DNA from: Candidatus Pacearchaeota archaeon
GTDB taxonomy: Archaea; Nanobdellota; Nanobdellia; Pacearchaeales; GW2011-AR1
Assembly (NCBI GenBank): GCA_002688875.1
Contig: NZDU01000013.1
Coordinates: 16,662 to 29,697, forward strand
DNA: 13,036 nt
Direction: 5' to 3'
The notes beneath the pieces were generated by a model. It made no database searches and was not told the origin of the DNA. It was given only the letters and a program-made list of their open reading frames with translations. The position numbers were made by a program, and so were the translations under genes. Each line of letters starts with the position of its first letter. The first letter of the stretch is position 1. Below, one piece after another: positions 1-4,674 of the stretch.

Positions 1-133
1 TTGAGATTTCTTCGATGTCGAATTGTTGGTTTAGTTCTGTGAAAGAGGGTAGGGAGAATTGTGATTGGAGGGATTTGTATTCTTTTTTTAGTTCTTCTAA
101 GTTGCTTGGGATTTCGTCTGTTTCTTTTGTCAT
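1..133 (-). CDS. Conserved archaeal hypothetical protein, N-terminal part only
   Basis: The frame starts at an ATG at 133 and runs open through the left edge, giving 44 residues that begin MTKETDEIPSNLEELKKEYK and continue with LPSFTELNQQFDIEEIS. The segment is acidic and probably helical. The leucine-lysine-rich start followed by PSFxELNxxFDIE resembles an uncharacterised protein I associate with DPANN-type archaea; that is recollection, not a search. The start is supported by a TATA-like box (155-164) about 26 nt upstream, the spacing expected for a leaderless mRNA. It is divergent from the tRNA-Thr array. No function is assigned. Confidence 0.7.
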   Translation of the reverse strand, partial: MTKETDEIPSNLEELKKEYKSLQSQFSLPSFTELNQQFDIEEIS

Positions 134-154
134 GGGGAGGTTGGGTTATGGGAG

Positions 155-164
155 TATTTAAATT
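155..164 (-). promoter_or_regulatory. TATA box for the left-edge gene
   Basis: The A/T-only stretch tatttaaatt is centred about 26 nt before the ATG at 133. This matches the spacing seen at most genes here and implies a leaderless transcript. Confidence 0.5.
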
Positions 165-177
165 TAATGATGAGGGA

Positions 178-220
178 AGTCCCTACTGAGAGTTGAACTT
201 CTGACCTCTACATTATTAAT
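178..220 (-). pseudogene. Decayed 3' half of tRNA-Thr
   Basis: On the minus strand this stretch matches the tRNA-Thr 3' half at 695-741. The run gagagttgaact and the run gacctctacatta are shared, with about four mismatches over some 34 nt. The acceptor part has decayed and the T-stem no longer pairs well, so it cannot make a tRNA. It lies upstream of the gene at 300-671 and forms the outer border of that unit. The best reading is an old displaced tRNA end left by insertion into a tRNA-Thr gene; decay of a duplicated tRNA is the alternative. Confidence 0.75.
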
Positions 221-268
221 AAGCGAATTATCTACGTGATTGCTAAATAATAATTACTAGCACAAATC

Positions 269-276
269 TTTATAAA
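269..276 (+). promoter_or_regulatory. TATA box for the 123-aa gene
   Basis: A TTTATAAA box is centred about 27 nt before the ATG at 300. It selects this ATG over the in-frame TTG at 291 and implies a leaderless mRNA. Confidence 0.65.
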
Positions 277-299
277 CTTAATTTTTTAGGTTGTTAAAG

Positions 300-671
300 A
301 TGAAAAGACCTAAAAATTTGGATGAGGAGGTAATCTTAGATGCTATAACATTTAGAATAGACAGAGATGGAGCTGCTCCGCTAAGGGTAGTGGCAGAAGA
401 ACTTCATAAAAGGTTAGAGGGTTATGATGAAGCTTTTCGTTTCCATGTTAATAATTTTGCACGTAAGTTGCCAGAATTAGGTTTTCAAACTGTTACTCTA
501 AGAGATTATTACAAAGATGAATCTGGAAAGATTGTAAATTTTTCAGGGGGAATGAGCCTTCCAGCTGCTAAGATTGCATATAGAGAAAGAGAAGAATTGG
601 ATTCCTATATGGGAACAAGAGTTACTAAGAAAGAAATCGTAAAATACGATGTTTCAGAATTATTTTCTTAA
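300..671 (+). CDS. Unknown 123-aa protein, single gene of the first tRNA-Thr-bounded unit
   Basis: Not recognised. The 123-residue product starts MKRPKNLDEEVILDAITFRI, is rich in charged residues and has no membrane segment or signal peptide. The middle part (RVVAEELHKRL, then FARKLPELGFQ) is helical and could be a small helix-turn-helix or winged-helix domain, but I see no diagnostic motif. A TATA box about 27 nt upstream gives a leaderless start. The gene has its own promoter and sits alone between a decayed tRNA-Thr 3' half (178-220) and a clean one (695-741), so it is probably cargo of an insertion at tRNA-Thr. Its codon use (AAA, AGA, TTA) differs from the G-rich RFC genes. Confidence 0.75.
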   Translation: MKRPKNLDEEVILDAITFRIDRDGAAPLRVVAEELHKRLEGYDEAFRFHVNNFARKLPELGFQTVTLRDYYKDESGKIVNFSGGMSLPAAKIAYREREELDSYMGTRVTKKEIVKYDVSELFS

Positions 672-694
672 TTGTTATATTATTTATATCAATA

Positions 695-741
695 AGCCAC
701 AGGGGAGAGTTGAACTCCCGACCTCTACATTACCAATGTAA
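695..741 (-). pseudogene. tRNA-Thr 3' half with 15-bp core (attachment-like fragment)
   Basis: Read on the minus strand this is an undamaged tRNA 3' half: anticodon arm with loop TTGGTAA (anticodon GGT), variable loop, T-arm GGGAG-TTCAACT-CTCCC, and acceptor strand CTGTGGC followed by T. The 5' half is missing at this site. The anticodon-arm core acattaccaatgtaa (727-741) recurs exactly at 1612-1626, where the orphan 5' half lies. Joining the two gives a complete tRNA-Thr whose acceptor pairs perfectly (GCCACAG with CTGTGGC). This is the signature of a tRNA split by an insertion at the anticodon arm. Confidence 0.85.
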
Positions 742-784
742 TATAATTAATGTTACTATTATTTGGTAGTTAATAATGGAAAGA

Positions 785-792
785 TTTATAAA
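785..792 (+). promoter_or_regulatory. TATA box for the 232-aa gene
   Basis: TTTATAAA is centred about 26 nt before the ATG at 814, so the mRNA should be leaderless. Confidence 0.65.
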
Positions 793-813
793 GTGAATAA
801 TAATCATTAAGTT

Positions 814-1512
814 ATGGCAAAAAGCGTATTAATTAATCATTTTGATGAAGAACTTAGAGAAAGAGCCGTTCAAAATGTTGGAAACTTTGGTAGTTATAGA
901 ACATTTGATAATGTAGGTGCTTTTTTTGATAATCAAACAAATGTTGCTGAAGATTATGCTATTCTAAAATTAAAAGGAGATGATGTAAATAATAACAATT
1001 GTGTTGATATTATCAGGTTTGCATGTCAAAATCAGGAGTGGTTTAATGATGTTTTTGTTGGAGGATTTAACCCATTCCCGCAACCCCCTCCAGATTCAGT
1101 ATTGGCAGAAGCAAGAGATCTACTTAAAGAAAATGTAAGGTTAGTGTATTCAGATTGGGTAGATCCTCAAGGAGTAATCAAAGGCCTGTATGATTCAATA
1201 ATTAATCTACCTTTAAATTCAAAAATGACTACCTTTAATGATATTTTTTCAAGAATGAAAGGAATGACCTTAGAACAAATGAGTTCAATGGAAGGAATGA
1301 AAACGCTTTCTGATGATCTTGATATCCCTTTTTTAAATATGGTTGAGAGTGATGAATTTGTTCATTATATCCATTCAAGATTATTTCGGCAACAATACTT
1401 AGAATTCTCAGATTTCCTTTACGAGGGATTAAAAGAAGCTAATGCTGAAATAATTCTATATCCAATACCAACAAAATTACCTCACTTAGATCTTAAGGTT
1501 GATAGAAGATAA
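814..1512 (+). CDS. Unknown 232-aa protein, cargo of the second tRNA-Thr-bounded unit
   Basis: Not recognised. It is a soluble-looking 232-residue protein, Asn/Asp-rich in its first third, with a proline cluster FNPFPQPPP near residues 85-93 and a Met-rich helix (MKGMTLEQMSSMEGM) near 150-164. There is no signal peptide, membrane segment or visible catalytic motif. A TATA box 26 nt upstream gives a leaderless start. Its TAA overlaps the discriminator base of the convergent intact tRNA-Thr by one nucleotide, so gene and tRNA abut exactly. It is the only protein gene between the exact 15-bp repeats at 727-741 and 1612-1626, so a unit of about 885 bp holds this gene plus one tRNA. No recombinase is present, so mobility would need an enzyme in trans. 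Confidence 0.78.
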   Translation: MAKSVLINHFDEELRERAVQNVGNFGSYRTFDNVGAFFDNQTNVAEDYAILKLKGDDVNNNNCVDIIRFACQNQEWFNDVFVGGFNPFPQPPPDSVLAEARDLLKENVRLVYSDWVDPQGVIKGLYDSIINLPLNSKMTTFNDIFSRMKGMTLEQMSSMEGMKTLSDDLDIPFLNMVESDEFVHYIHSRLFRQQYLEFSDFLYEGLKEANAEIILYPIPTKLPHLDLKVDRR

Positions 1513-1584
1513 GCCACAGGTGGGGATCAAACCCACGACCTTACCGTTACCAACGGCACGCTCTATCAACTGAGCTACTGCGGC
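1512..1584 (-). tRNA. tRNA-Thr (anticodon GGT)
   Basis: A full 73-nt cloverleaf on the minus strand. The acceptor GCCGCAG pairs with CTGTGGC (one G-U), the D-stem GCTC with GAGC, the anticodon stem TGCCG with CGGTA around loop TTGGTAA (anticodon GGT, reading ACC/ACU), and the T-arm is GTGGG-TTTGATC-CCCAC. The discriminator is T, as is usual for archaeal tRNA-Thr. No intron and no encoded CCA are seen. No TATA box lies at the expected distance upstream; the nearest is at 1680-1687, before the orphan 5' half, so this tRNA may be processed from a transcript that begins with that half. Confidence 0.93.
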
Positions 1585-1591
1585 ATATATG

Positions 1592-1655
1592 TAATTCCAC
1601 GATTTCTCAGCACATTACCAATGTAACGCTCTAACCATAACTGAGCTACTGTGGC
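1592..1655 (-). pseudogene. Orphan tRNA-Thr 5' half (core 1612-1626)
   Basis: From 1655 leftward the minus strand reads acceptor GCCACAG, D-arm GCTC...GAGC with an 11-nt loop, and anticodon arm TTACA-TTGGTAA-TGT. After that the match to a tRNA fails. The remaining bases to about 1592 hold only a weak echo of a T-arm (TCGTGGAATT), and no acceptor 3' strand follows before the intact tRNA at 1584. It shares the exact core acattaccaatgtaa (1612-1626) with the 3' half at 695-741. It keeps its own TATA box, so it probably was the functional tRNA-Thr before the insertion. A simply truncated tandem tRNA copy is the alternative. Confidence 0.82.
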
Positions 1656-1679
1656 GTTATGAATTAATGTTGATTGTTG

Positions 1680-1687
1680 TTTAAAAG
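1680..1687 (-). promoter_or_regulatory. TATA box of the disrupted tRNA-Thr
   Basis: CTTTTAAA on the minus strand is centred about 28 nt before the first base of the orphan 5' half. It is the only tRNA-type promoter upstream of the intact tRNA-Thr as well. Confidence 0.5.
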
Positions 1688-1700
1688 TATTTCTAAGGGG

Positions 1701-1907
1701 TTAAGTTGAGGGTTCGGGGAGCCAGCCCATTTTTACTACGTAGCCGGTTACGGATTTTGTGTTGTCTAATAGGGTTGAGAGCCAGGTTGTGTAGATTGAT
1801 AGAAATGATTTGATGTTTTCTTGGCTGTTTAATTGGATTTTGTTTTCTGAGATGATGAAGAAGGCGCCGATTAGTAGGAATAAAATTAAAAATGAAATAG
1901 TTTTCAT
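1701..1907 (-). CDS. Small secreted or membrane-anchored protein, paralog of its upstream neighbour
   Basis: A 68-residue protein with a hydrophobic N-terminal segment (residues 4-20, ISFLILFLLIGAFFIIS), either an anchor or an uncleaved signal, then a short outward-facing tail. The tail carries W-x10-T-G-x5-K-M-x-W, seen as TTWLSTLLDNTKSVTGYVV then KMGW. The same pattern ends the protein encoded at 1915-2244 (GWLANGFNNLKELTGKAI then KMDW), so the two are tandem duplicates. The ATG lies 7 nt after the upstream stop with an AGGT-like Shine-Dalgarno sequence in the junction, so translation is probably coupled. No function is known to me; small proteins with this W...LTG...MDW tail appear familiar from DPANN-type genomes. 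Confidence 0.75.
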   Translation of the reverse strand: MKTISFLILFLLIGAFFIISENKIQLNSQENIKSFLSIYTTWLSTLLDNTKSVTGYVVKMGWLPEPST

Positions 1908-1914
1908 GTATGGG

Positions 1915-2244
1915 TTACCTTCTTTTTTTATTTGTTTCTTCGAAGAATTCGCCTTCCGTTGAGGTCCAGTCCATTTTGATGGCTTTTCCGGTTAGTTCTT
2001 TTAGATTATTGAAACCGTTTGCTAGCCAACCTACATAAACTTTTGAGGCTTCGAATAATCCTTCGGATGTTTTTAGGTCTAGTTTTTCTTCTTCGGTGAC
2101 TAGGGCTATTGTTGAATAGAGGAATAGGGCTAGGAGGACTAGCATTACTATGAAGAATTTGTGTTTTAGGTGGTTGACTTTGATTGCTATGACTCCTACG
2201 ACAATGAGAATTCCTATGACTAGCCAGTTGATTATTTCTACCAT
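1915..2244 (-). CDS. Small two-helix membrane protein with W...LTG...MDW tail
   Basis: A 109-residue protein with two predicted membrane helices, about residues 5-22 (INWLVIGILIVVGVIAI) and 29-50 (KFFIVMLVLLALFLYSTIAL), a short acidic linker, the conserved tail (YVGWLANGFNNLKELTGKAI then KMDW, about residues 70-93) and a charged C-terminus ending NKKRR. It is first in a two-gene operon with its paralog at 1701-1907. A TATA-like TTTTTATAC at 2271-2279 is about 31 nt from the ATG, leaving a leader of only a few bases. The role is unknown; the shared tail suggests that both proteins use the same partner at the membrane (inference). Confidence 0.75.
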   Translation of the reverse strand: MVEIINWLVIGILIVVGVIAIKVNHLKHKFFIVMLVLLALFLYSTIALVTEEEKLDLKTSEGLFEASKVYVGWLANGFNNLKELTGKAIKMDWTSTEGEFFEETNKKRR

Positions 2245-2270
2245 CTTCTTTTTGTTATGAGGTTACTTTT

Positions 2271-2279
2271 GTATAAAAA
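2271..2279 (-). promoter_or_regulatory. TATA-like box for the paralog operon
   Basis: TTTTTATAC is centred about 31 nt before the ATG at 2244. Confidence 0.45.
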
Positions 2280-2331
2280 GATTTGTGTTTTGATTGTTGA
2301 AATTTAAAACGTATTAATTGAGATTAAAGTT

Positions 2332-2350
2332 AAATAAAAAAATAAAAAAA
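2332..2350 (-). terminator. Oligo-T terminator after the 73-aa membrane protein gene
   Basis: Immediately after the stop codon the minus strand has runs of seven and five or more T separated by single A bases, a typical archaeal T-tract terminator without a hairpin. Confidence 0.6.
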
Positions 2351-2572
2351 TTATTGTGCTCGGTCTACTATTGCGAGTACGATGCTTATGAGTGTTAGGA
2401 TAACAACGATCCATCCTGCTACTTGTGTAATTACGTCGGGGATCCATCTTACTGCTAATACTCCGTCAGTCATACCGAATCCAACTGCTAGTGAGACTAA
2501 AACACCGGTTAACCAAACTGCTAGATTAACAACTCCAGATAAAGCACTATTACCACTTCCTTTTTTTGCCAT
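2351..2572 (-). CDS. Small two-helix membrane protein (pilin- or porter-like in appearance, function unknown)
   Basis: A 73-residue protein with a basic N-terminus (MAKKGSGNSALSG) and two hydrophobic helices, about residues 11-33 and 46-69, joined by a short loop containing TDGVLAVRWIP. A small, glycine-rich first helix after a KKG start is common in DPANN membrane proteins of unknown role. Unlike most neighbours it has a leader and a strong Shine-Dalgarno sequence, GGAGG at 2578-2582, 5 nt before the ATG. A TATA box (2611-2618) puts the transcript start near 2588. The T-tract terminator right after the stop makes this a monocistronic and probably well expressed gene. Confidence 0.8.
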   Translation of the reverse strand: MAKKGSGNSALSGVVNLAVWLTGVLVSLAVGFGMTDGVLAVRWIPDVITQVAGWIVVILTLISIVLAIVDRAQ

Positions 2573-2577
2573 TATGT

Positions 2578-2582
2578 CCTCC
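2578..2582 (-). promoter_or_regulatory. Strong Shine-Dalgarno site
   Basis: GGAGG lies 5 nt before the ATG at 2572. It stands out because most genes here look leaderless. Confidence 0.7.
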
Positions 2583-2610
2583 TTTGATGTTTAGTTTAGG
2601 GAAGTTAGTA

Positions 2611-2618
2611 TTATAAAT
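2611..2618 (-). promoter_or_regulatory. TATA box, nearly palindromic
   Basis: ATTTATAA on the minus strand predicts a start near 2588, giving a leader of about 16 nt with the GGAGG site. Because TTATAA is palindromic, it could also drive plus-strand transcription from about 2640 through the inverted repeats. Confidence 0.55.
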
Positions 2619-2629
2619 GTTTTGTAAGT

Positions 2630-2755
2630 AAACTTTTGCATTTTGTGTGTAAAATACTGCAAAAGTTTCCTACCTGGACTTTTGTTGAATCCCCTTGTAA
2701 ACCGCCAAGTCCCTCACGTAAAACGCAAAAGTCCAGTGTAAGGTGGGTTTAGGAA
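2630..2755. repeat. Paired inverted repeats between divergent genes
   Basis: The 214-nt gap between divergent genes holds two nested structures. The first is an 11-bp perfect stem, AAACTTTTGCA (2630-2640) with TGCAAAAGTTT (2658-2668), capped by a further TTTT/AAAA pairing. The second is an 11-bp perfect stem, CTGGACTTTTG (2674-2684) with CAAAAGTCCAG (2726-2736), around a 41-nt loop, flanked by ttccta (2667-2672) and taggaa (2750-2755). The half-site ACTTTTG thus occurs four times. It could be an operator array between divergent promoters or a structured RNA; no known RNA family is recognised. Confidence 0.65.
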
Positions 2756-2756
2756 T

Positions 2757-2765
2757 GTTTTTAAA
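2757..2765 (+). promoter_or_regulatory. TATA-like box for the LOG-family gene
   Basis: The T-rich gtttttaaa region is centred about 26 nt before the ATG at 2787. It supports that start rather than the in-frame TTG codons at 2781 and 2784. Confidence 0.5.
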
Positions 2766-2786
2766 TTCTGGTTTGTTTTTTTGTTG

Positions 2787-3443
2787 ATGAAAAAGAAGAG
2801 GCTGATTAAGAAAGAGCTCGCGAAGCGTGATTTTAGGGTTACTGTTTTTGGTTCGGCGAGGATTAAGAAAAGTTCTAGGGAGTATAAGCAGGTTTATCAG
2901 TTGGGTAGGATGTTGGGAGAGAGGGGGATAGATGTGGTTACTGGGGGTGGTCCTGGGATGATGGCTGCGGCTAGTCAGGGACATGCAGTGGGTAGAGAGA
3001 AGAGTGATAAGGAGTCTCATTCTATTGGGTTGGCTATTAAATTACCTAAGGAACAGAAGGTTAATGGAGGGGTTAATGTGGTTAGGAAATTTGAGCATTT
3101 TTCAGGGAGGTTAGATAATTTTATGGTTTTGTCAAATGTTATTGTGGTGAGTCATGGAGGGGTTGGGACTTTATTGGAATTGTTTTATTCTTGGCAGTTA
3201 ATGCAAGTTAATCAAATATGTAACATTCCGATTATTTTAATGGGAGATATGTGGAAGGGTTTGATTAAATGGATTGAAAGGTATCCTCTTGATATGAATT
3301 TTCTTTCTAAGAAAGATATGGGTTTGTTGTTTTATGCTAAGGATTGTGATGAGGCGATTAAGATGATTGATATGGCTAATAAAGAGTTTAAGAGTGGGAA
3401 GAAGGATTATTGTTTGAATTATGAGAAGTATAAGTTGTATTGA
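2787..3443 (+). CDS. LOG-family (TIGR00730-type) Rossmann-fold nucleotide-binding protein
   Basis: A 218-residue protein of the lysine-decarboxylase-like/LOG family. Some members are phosphoribohydrolases that release the base from nucleoside 5'-monophosphates. Visible motifs are VTVFGSARI (18-26), the phosphate-binding TGGGPGMMAAASQGH (52-66), IGLAIKLP (80-87) and SHGGVGTLLE (122-131), which corresponds to the family signature PGGxGTxxE. The Glu at 131 is kept, but the usual Pro is His-124. Length and order fit an intact single-domain protein. The N-terminus adds a lysine-rich stretch (MKKKRLIKKELAKR). A leaderless start is supported by the upstream TATA region. Substrate cannot be told from sequence; a role in nucleotide salvage is inference. 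Confidence 0.85.
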   Translation: MKKKRLIKKELAKRDFRVTVFGSARIKKSSREYKQVYQLGRMLGERGIDVVTGGGPGMMAAASQGHAVGREKSDKESHSIGLAIKLPKEQKVNGGVNVVRKFEHFSGRLDNFMVLSNVIVVSHGGVGTLLELFYSWQLMQVNQICNIPIILMGDMWKGLIKWIERYPLDMNFLSKKDMGLLFYAKDCDEAIKMIDMANKEFKSGKKDYCLNYEKYKLY

Positions 3444-3502
3444 TTGTTATTCAAGATTCTAATTCTCTTTAGATTAGTAGTGAGAAATTGATTTTAGGAA
3501 AG

Positions 3503-3509
3503 TTTATAA
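3503..3509 (+). promoter_or_regulatory. TATA box for the 27-aa basic ORF
   Basis: TTTATAA is centred about 38 nt before the ATG at 3544, so the transcript should start near 3532, right at GGAG (3532-3535), which could act as a Shine-Dalgarno site 8 nt before the ATG. Confidence 0.5.
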
Positions 3510-3543
3510 GTAGTTAATTGTAGGTTTTAGTGGAGATAATAAG

Positions 3544-3627
3544 ATGCCAAGAACTAGAGTTACGAGGAAGGTTAAAGCTAGGAGTAAGCGGGCTCAACGA
3601 AGGAAGAAGATTCGGGGTAAGGTTTAG
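3544..3627 (+). CDS. Tiny, extremely basic 27-aa protein
   Basis: The frame encodes MPRTRVTRKVKARSKRAQRR followed by KKIRGKV, with about half of the residues Arg or Lys and no acidic residue. Support for a real gene is its own TATA box, a GGAG site 8 nt before the ATG, and a composition that chance translation rarely gives. Such proteins are usually ribosomal or RNA/DNA-binding. It does not match eL41 (no Trp pattern) and I do not recognise it. It is convergent with the gene at 3638-4447 and lies within 1 kb of the eL41-like gene on the other strand. A ribosome-associated role is inference. Confidence 0.55.
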   Translation: MPRTRVTRKVKARSKRAQRRKKIRGKV

Positions 3628-3637
3628 GTTGTTTGAG

Positions 3638-4447
3638 CTAATTAGTTGTAACACCTTTTCTACTTGATAAACTTGCAGTATATCTTTGATCAATTTTACG
3701 ATCTGCATCTAGTCTTTCATGAAAATTTTTTTTGAACCAATCATTTAATGGCTTGTCTTCCATATCTTTTAGTCCTGCAACAATTGAGTTATAACCAATA
3801 TACATGTGAGAAGCATCTATTTTATGGGTTTTGATGGGGCTTTCATGATCTGGTTGAAATTCTTCATTATTTCTATAGATGACTTGCCTAGGGAAAACTA
3901 CTGCAGAACTTTTTCCTAAAGACAGAGAACCGTAACCGGTTTCATCAGAAAAAATATTTCCACCACTCGAACCTATAAATCCTCCTCCTTTTCTTCCTTC
4001 TAATCCATAAACCTTCACTGCGTTAGAAATAATAAGTTCAGTTTCTTTTCCGTAACGGCCCACGTGGGGAGACATAAGCCATTCTAAAAGATAACATCCC
4101 TTAAAATTATTGATATTATTTATTTCTTTATCTCCAGTAGTATCGTGAATGTTTAGTCTCAACCCTAACCAAGGTACTTCTTGATCTAGATGATTATGCC
4201 ATGTATAACTCTTATAATTGTTCTCACCACGAAACCCTCCTTCAGGTTTTAATCTTCTATTAAAAAAACAAAATATGGGTTGTCTATGTTCTGAGAGTGG
4301 TGCTGAAACAATTGCTCTATCCGCTAACATAAATAGATCGTTATGTTTTAGAATTCCTCCATCGTATTCAGTAAAATTATCTTCATGTTCAAGGGCTTCA
4401 CTTAAAAGACCTTCGATGGTCTCTCCGTCCTTTTTTAAGATTATCAT
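3638..4447 (-). CDS. Unknown 269-aa protein
   Basis: Not recognised. It is a soluble 269-residue protein starting MIILKKDGETIEGLLSEALE. Notable parts are a Trp/His-rich stretch (SYTWHNHLDQEVPWLGLRLN, about residues 80-99), a Gly-rich stretch (GRKGGGFIGSSGGNIF, about 151-166) and a basic end. Its His and Asp residues could bind metal, but no known motif is clear. Ten residues or more of Asn, Lys and Tyr per hundred and many AAT/AAA codons mark it as AT-rich compared with the RFC genes. Two A/T boxes (4466-4473 and 4478-4486) lie 22-35 nt upstream of the ATG. It is single, flanked by the two tiny basic genes. Confidence 0.72.
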   Translation of the reverse strand: MIILKKDGETIEGLLSEALEHEDNFTEYDGGILKHNDLFMLADRAIVSAPLSEHRQPIFCFFNRRLKPEGGFRGENNYKSYTWHNHLDQEVPWLGLRLNIHDTTGDKEINNINNFKGCYLLEWLMSPHVGRYGKETELIISNAVKVYGLEGRKGGGFIGSSGGNIFSDETGYGSLSLGKSSAVVFPRQVIYRNNEEFQPDHESPIKTHKIDASHMYIGYNSIVAGLKDMEDKPLNDWFKKNFHERLDADRKIDQRYTASLSSRKGVTTN

Positions 4448-4465
4448 AGGATAAGATAGATTATT

Positions 4466-4486
4466 ACTTTTTAATAATTTATATAA
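4466..4486 (-). promoter_or_regulatory. A/T-rich promoter region for the 269-aa gene
   Basis: Two candidate boxes, TTAAAAAG and TATATAAAT, lie about 25 and 35 nt before the ATG at 4447. The nearer one fits a leaderless start. Confidence 0.4.
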
Positions 4487-4501
4487 TTTTAAGAATTAGA
4501 A

Positions 4502-4612
4502 CTATTTACCACGTCTTTGCTTTCGTTTTCGCTTTACTCTTTTCAGTATCTTTCTCTGCCATTTCCATCGCATTTGGTTTTTCTTTTTCCAACGCCTGCT
4601 TGATCTTTTCAT
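4502..4612 (-). CDS. rpl41e: eL41-like ribosomal protein, with N-terminal extension
   Basis: The frame encodes 36 residues: MKRSSRRWKKKNQ and then MRWKWQRKILKRVKRKRK, ending QRRGK. The last 23 residues follow the pattern of ribosomal protein eL41, the 24-25 aa peptide that starts MRAKW and continues as an unbroken run of Arg and Lys in a single helix: M-R-x-K-W near the start, R-x-K-R-K-R in the middle and R-x-K at the end. Translation could start at 4612 or at the internal ATG at 4573, which would give a normal-length eL41. The TATA box at 4665-4672 predicts a leader of about 30 nt to 4612. Too short for automatic gene finding. The identification rests on pattern only. Confidence 0.62.
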   Translation of the reverse strand: MKRSSRRWKKKNQMRWKWQRKILKRVKRKRKQRRGK

Positions 4613-4623
4613 GTTAAGTTATT

Positions 4624-4640
4624 CAGAAATTTTGTTTCTG
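4624..4640 (-). promoter_or_regulatory. Hairpin in the eL41 leader
   Basis: CAGAAA and TTTCTG form a perfect 6-bp stem with a 5-nt loop, at the predicted 5' end of the eL41-like mRNA. It could affect start choice or be chance in A/T-rich DNA. Confidence 0.35.
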
Positions 4641-4664
4641 TATCTTAAAGCATGAAAAGAATGA

Positions 4665-4672
4665 TTTATAAA
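4665..4672 (-). promoter_or_regulatory. TATA box for the eL41-like gene
   Basis: A perfect TTTATAAA just past the end of the 6-phosphogluconolactonase gene on the same strand; the predicted start is near 4642. Confidence 0.55.
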
Positions 4673-4674
4673 GC

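Noticed and set aside
695..1655. Functional trans-spliced (split) tRNA-Thr as in Nanoarchaeum
   Set aside because: The two halves would fit, but no long complementary leader/trailer stem flanks the breakpoints, no bulge-helix-bulge is apparent, the halves overlap by 15 nt, and an intact tRNA-Thr with the same anticodon is present.
1512..1655. One tRNA-Thr with a very long intron joining the orphan 5' half to the intact 3' half
   Set aside because: The intact tRNA folds fully on its own and no bulge-helix-bulge splice motif was seen.
2670..3020. 116-codon minus-strand frame across the inverted repeats and the start of the LOG gene
   Set aside because: It overlaps the LOG-family gene in antisense and runs through its promoter; the His/Pro/Thr-rich product looks non-coding.
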